A stretch of 9,297 nucleotides of DNA from Chitinophagaceae bacterium (lineage in GTDB: Bacteria > Bacteroidota > Bacteroidia > Chitinophagales > Chitinophagaceae), in assembly GCA_018061385.1 (NCBI GenBank), contig JAGOUF010000049.1, forward strand, positions 1 to 9,297. Direction: 5' to 3'. Both the position numbers and the translations under genes were made by a program. Below, in pieces: positions 6,470 to 9,297 of the stretch. Each line of letters begins with the position of its first letter. Within the stretch, counting starts at the first letter, position 1. The notes under the pieces are model-generated. The model was not told the origin of the DNA. It saw only the letters and a list, made by a program, of their open reading frames with translations, and made no database searches.

Positions 6470-7909
6470 CTATTGCAATTTTGATTGTAATAGTTCTGTT
6501 ACTTTTTTAGGATCGGCTTTGCCCTTACTTATCTTTTTTACTTCGCCAACAAATAATCCAATTAATCCCTTTTTGCCTTTTTTGTATTCAGCTACTTTAT
6601 CTGGCATATTGGTAATTACTTCGTTTACCCAATTTTCTAATTCGTTTCCATCGCTTATTTGTAACAAATTCAAGGCTTCTGCTATTTCTAAAGGATGTTT
6701 ATTTTCCGTAAATAACATAGGTAAAATTTTAGCCGATGCAACCGAAAAATTTACTTTACCTGTATCTACAATTTCTATTAATTGAGCAAGTGTTTGTGGT
6801 TGTAGTGTACTATTGTGAAAACCACTATTTGTTTCGTTTAAATATTGACGAATTGGGCCAGTAATCCAGTTTACAATGGCTTTGTAGTTTTTATAAATGG
6901 CGGCTGTACTTAAAAAATAATTGGCTGTTGCTATATCATCGCAAAGCTGATTGGCATCGTAATTACTTAATTCGTACACATCAATAAACTGTTGTTTTAA
7001 TTGATGTGGTAAAGCAGGTAATTGTTGTTGAATATTATTAATGAAATCATCGGTTAAATGAAAAGGAGCTAAATCTGGATCAGCAAAATACCTGTAATCA
7101 TTAGCATCTTCTTTATCTCTTATGGCAAAAGTTGTATCGTTGGTAGCATCAAAACTTCTAGTTTGTTGAATCACTTTTTCACCACTTTCTACAATTTGTA
7201 TTAATCGTTCAACTTCAAATTCAATAGCTTTTTTTACATTGCGAATAGAGTTTAAGTTTTTTACTTCTACCCTTGTGCCTAATGTAGTTGCACCTTTTAA
7301 ACGAATAGAAATATTTGCATCGCAACGCAAACTTCCTTCTTCCATATTGCCATCGCAAACGCCAATCCATTGCACCAATCTTCTAACTTCAGTAACATAC
7401 TGATAAGCTTCTTCACTGCTGTGTAAACAAGGTTCTGTAACAATTTCAACCAATGGAGTGCCGGCTCTATTTAAATCTATACAACTATAATTTTCTTCTA
7501 AATCGTGTATGCTTTTACCAGCATCTTCTTCAATATGAATTCTATTGAGTTGAACATTTTTTTCGCCAGTACTTGTAGTTATTGTAACATACCCACCTTT
7601 ACAAATTGGAGTTGTATGTTGAGATATTTGATAACCCTTGGGCAAATCGGCATAGAAATAATTTTTTCTAGCAAAATAATTGTTTTGCTCTATGGTACAA
7701 TTGCATGCTAAACCCAATTTTATGGCTAATTCAACAGCTTTTTTATTTGTTTTGGGCAATGTGCCAGGATGTGCCAACACAATAGGACTAACATGTGTAT
7801 TTGGGGCAGCACCAAAAGCAATACTATCGCCACTAAACAATTTACTGTTGGTTAGCAACTGTGCATGAATTTCTAAACCAATAACTGTTTCGTATTTTTC
7901 GGGAGTCAT
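6470..7909 (-). CDS. gatB: Asp-tRNA(Asn)/Glu-tRNA(Gln) amidotransferase subunit GatB
   Basis: GatB is the tRNA-binding kinase/transamidase subunit of GatCAB, which converts Glu-tRNA(Gln) to Gln-tRNA(Gln) (and Asp- to Asn-tRNA) with ammonia supplied by GatA. The 479-residue length is normal. Family motifs run throughout: VIGLEIHAQL (9-18), PGTLPKTNKKAVE (48-60), KNYFYADLPKGYQISQ (82-97), IHIEEDAGKS (124-133), LNRAGTPLVEIVTEP (146-160), GSLRCDANIS (192-201), VEVKNLNSIRNVKKAIEFE and DYRYFADPDLAP. The C-terminal part, ending around KGLIGLFVGEVKK and KADPKKVTELL, is the YqeY-like tRNA-binding tail. The start is the ATG at 7907-7909, directly before MTPEKYETVIGLEIH. gatA and gatC are not adjacent, which is common in Bacteroidota. 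Upstream is a promoter-like box and the terminator of the receptor gene, so gatB most likely heads a two-gene unit with the TlpA-like gene. The stop is TAG. Confidence 0.97.
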   Translation of the reverse strand: MTPEKYETVIGLEIHAQLLTNSKLFSGDSIAFGAAPNTHVSPIVLAHPGTLPKTNKKAVELAIKLGLACNCTIEQNNYFARKNYFYADLPKGYQISQHTTPICKGGYVTITTSTGEKNVQLNRIHIEEDAGKSIHDLEENYSCIDLNRAGTPLVEIVTEPCLHSSEEAYQYVTEVRRLVQWIGVCDGNMEEGSLRCDANISIRLKGATTLGTRVEVKNLNSIRNVKKAIEFEVERLIQIVESGEKVIQQTRSFDATNDTTFAIRDKEDANDYRYFADPDLAPFHLTDDFINNIQQQLPALPHQLKQQFIDVYELSNYDANQLCDDIATANYFLSTAAIYKNYKAIVNWITGPIRQYLNETNSGFHNSTLQPQTLAQLIEIVDTGKVNFSVASAKILPMLFTENKHPLEIAEALNLLQISDGNELENWVNEVITNMPDKVAEYKKGKKGLIGLFVGEVKKISKGKADPKKVTELLQSKLQ

Positions 7910-7918
7910 AAATTGCGG

Positions 7919-7926
7919 TAAAGATA
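7919..7926 (-). promoter_or_regulatory. Possible -7 promoter box of gatB
   Basis: Minus-strand TATCTTTA matches TAnnTTTG in all but the last base and sits within a 16-nt stretch almost identical to the box before the AhpD-like gene. The gatB ATG begins only 9 nt downstream, which would make the transcript nearly leaderless. I see no good -33 TTTG at a 19-21 nt spacing, which lowers confidence. Confidence 0.33.
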
Positions 7927-8033
7927 ATAGTTAACCACTGTAAAGCTTTTGGTGGCTAGTGGGTATTTGATTTGTTTTAACAAGTTGTATAATGCTTCTG
8001 TTGTTATATCTTGCTTTTTACAATATTTTAAAT

Positions 8034-8062
8034 AAAAAAAACGGGGCTTTTGCCCCGTTTTT
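8034..8062 (-). terminator. Rho-independent terminator of the TonB-dependent receptor gene
   Basis: A perfect 11-bp stem pairs 8037-8047 (AAAAACGGGGC) with 8052-8062 (GCCCCGTTTTT), with a TTTT loop. In minus-strand RNA it ends in a run of eight U (8041-8034). The stem begins on the base directly after the receptor's TAG stop, and it insulates gatB from receptor transcription. Confidence 0.9.
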
Positions 8063-9297
8063 CTAAAAATAAAAATTGAATATTGTATAAAAATTTCTTC
8101 CCTGTCGTTTAATGTTGCTCCAATCTAAATGTTCTTTATAGGCTTTGTCAAAAATATTTTCAACACCAACGTTTATTGAAAAATTATTTTGTTGAATAGT
8201 ACCCGAATAACCAAATCTTACATTAGCAATTACATAACCATTGGTTGTATTTTCTTTTGCTGAAAAATTTACACGATTTTGAGGGTTTGCCATTTCTGTT
8301 TCTGCCAACAAATTCCATCTTTTAATTTCTTTTCTAATAGAAGTAATATTTTTTAAAGGAGCAATTAATGGCAAAGGTGTTTTGTTATTATCTGCTCCAT
8401 AATTGTATTTGAAGGTGGATACAATTTGAACCGTTTTCGCTGGTTTATAAATAATACCAAGCTCTGCACCAGAAAGTATAGCATACGAAATGTTTTGAAA
8501 TTGTTTAACACCGCTTGCTCCAATTGTCATGGTGCTAAGTGTTGGTTGATACATACCCAAAATATATTGATTGATTTTTGAAGCATAAGCAACCAAAGAA
8601 ATTTGCAAACCGGGTTTTGTATAATTTAATTTTACATCTACTTTATAAGCAGTTTCTGGGTTTAAAGTAGTGCTACCAATATAATCGTAATTATCAAAAG
8701 CATTGAATAAGTAAAAACCATACAACTCACTCGATGTTGGAATTCTTTCTACATAACCAAGGTTTGCGGAGGCACTAAATTTTTTACTAAAACGATGCTC
8801 AAATTCTACAGAAAAATTCTTTAGCGTATTGTTAATAGCTGCTGTAGATTCTTGTAAAACAGACAATTGATTTTTTGCTTCTTCTGTTGTTAAAGAATTG
8901 ATGAATTGATCGATTCTTGTACTTATTGTAATCGTGTTCAAAGTATCTAAACGATTTTTATATGTTGCAGCTATACCGGTTTGAATGTTTCTGTTGTTAG
9001 GCCATGTTAACATATACATGGGCGATTGACCAGTTTGATACATTGTCATAGATGCACTTAAATCGGTAGACGAAAAATCGACCCTAAACTGCAAATTGCT
9101 TTTTGAATTTATTGAATAGCTGCTGTTTACAAATGCTCCCCATGTTTTGCTATAGCCTGGCATATCCATATGCATAGCAACATTTTCTCTATGTGTATCA
9201 TCCATTGCATGATATATGCGATTTGCATAAATTTTATATTCTGTATTTTTCCATTTGCTATTGGGATTGTTTTTTAATAAGCTAATTGAAAAAATTC
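8063..9297 (-). CDS. TonB-dependent outer membrane receptor, C-terminal barrel part (5' end outside window)
   Basis: The frame stays open to the right edge, so this is a partial gene; the ATG at 9205 is internal. The 410 visible residues are alternating amphipathic strands of a 22-strand beta-barrel, with the terminal signature VGVENIFDKAYKEHLDWSNI, then GRNFYTIFNFYF ending in Phe as the BAM-recognition C-terminus. The plug domain, TonB box and signal peptide lie outside the window. The substrate is unknown. The first visible part is rich in Met and His: HAMDDTHRENVAMHMDMPG (visible residues 29-47) and SMTMYQTGQSPMYM (82-95), whereas the remaining 315 residues have only three Met. This might mean soft-metal binding, and copper receptors of the OprC/NosA type are one comparison. 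It lacks the SusC look and no SusD gene follows; a terminator abuts the TAG stop. Confidence 0.88.
   Translation of the reverse strand, partial: IFSISLLKNNPNSKWKNTEYKIYANRIYHAMDDTHRENVAMHMDMPGYSKTWGAFVNSSYSINSKSNLQFRVDFSSTDLSASMTMYQTGQSPMYMLTWPNNRNIQTGIAATYKNRLDTLNTITISTRIDQFINSLTTEEAKNQLSVLQESTAAINNTLKNFSVEFEHRFSKKFSASANLGYVERIPTSSELYGFYLFNAFDNYDYIGSTTLNPETAYKVDVKLNYTKPGLQISLVAYASKINQYILGMYQPTLSTMTIGASGVKQFQNISYAILSGAELGIIYKPAKTVQIVSTFKYNYGADNNKTPLPLIAPLKNITSIRKEIKRWNLLAETEMANPQNRVNFSAKENTTNGYVIANVRFGYSGTIQQNNFSINVGVENIFDKAYKEHLDWSNIKRQGRNFYTIFNFYF

Noticed and set aside
6456..6785. Plus-strand open frame opposite the gatB 3' end
   Set aside because: It is antisense to conserved GatB sequence and has no domain or initiation context of its own.
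8063..9297. Receptor considered as a SusC-type glycan importer linked to the GH28 gene
   Set aside because: The C-terminal barrel ending resembles classical TonB receptors rather than SusC, no SusD follows, and the two genes are over 5 kb apart with housekeeping genes between.

Overview
The window is AT-rich and gene-dense DNA with the marks of a Bacteroidota chromosome, perhaps of the Chitinophagaceae/Sphingobacteriia type. Three things point there: start codons preceded by A/T-rich stretches without clear Shine-Dalgarno sites, several upstream boxes resembling the Bacteroidota -7 element (TAnnTTTG), and the gene families themselves (DUF4369-TlpA lipoprotein, Bacteroidota-type GH28, two-subunit 2-oxoacid:ferredoxin oxidoreductase). 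Genus is a guess; phylum is reasonably safe.

Layout, left to right. The 3' third of nadA (+, quinolinate synthase) runs in from the left edge and meets an RluA-family pseudouridine synthase gene (-) tail to tail with one base between. That gene is divergent from a secreted GH28 pectinase-like glycoside hydrolase (+). GH28 converges on korB (-, beta subunit of a 2-oxoacid:ferredoxin oxidoreductase) across a hairpin terminator. Upstream of korB, same strand, is a small AhpD-like carboxymuconolactone decarboxylase family gene. It is divergent from a PfkB/ribokinase-family kinase gene (+), which converges across a second strong hairpin on a DUF4369/TlpA-like thioredoxin-fold lipoprotein gene (-). 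That gene lies 42 bp downstream of gatB (-, tRNA amidotransferase subunit B). A third hairpin separates gatB from the 3' part of a TonB-dependent receptor gene (-) that runs off the right edge.

This is largely housekeeping and general metabolism: NAD synthesis, RNA modification, Gln/Asn-tRNA formation, central carbon redox chemistry. Envelope and nutrient genes (pectinase, TlpA-like lipoprotein, receptor) are interspersed. I see no insertion sequence, integrase, CRISPR array, tRNA, rRNA or phage gene, and no convincing new multi-gene system. No gene-free stretch exceeds 300 bases; the longest is 4072-4307 (236 bp), which holds a likely promoter at each end.

Points most worth a second look: a Met/His-rich segment in the receptor that hints at a soft-metal (copper-like) ligand; korB without an adjacent korA but next to a peroxidase-like gene; a near-identical 16-nt upstream box shared by gatB and the AhpD-like gene; and an unusual share of TAG stop codons.
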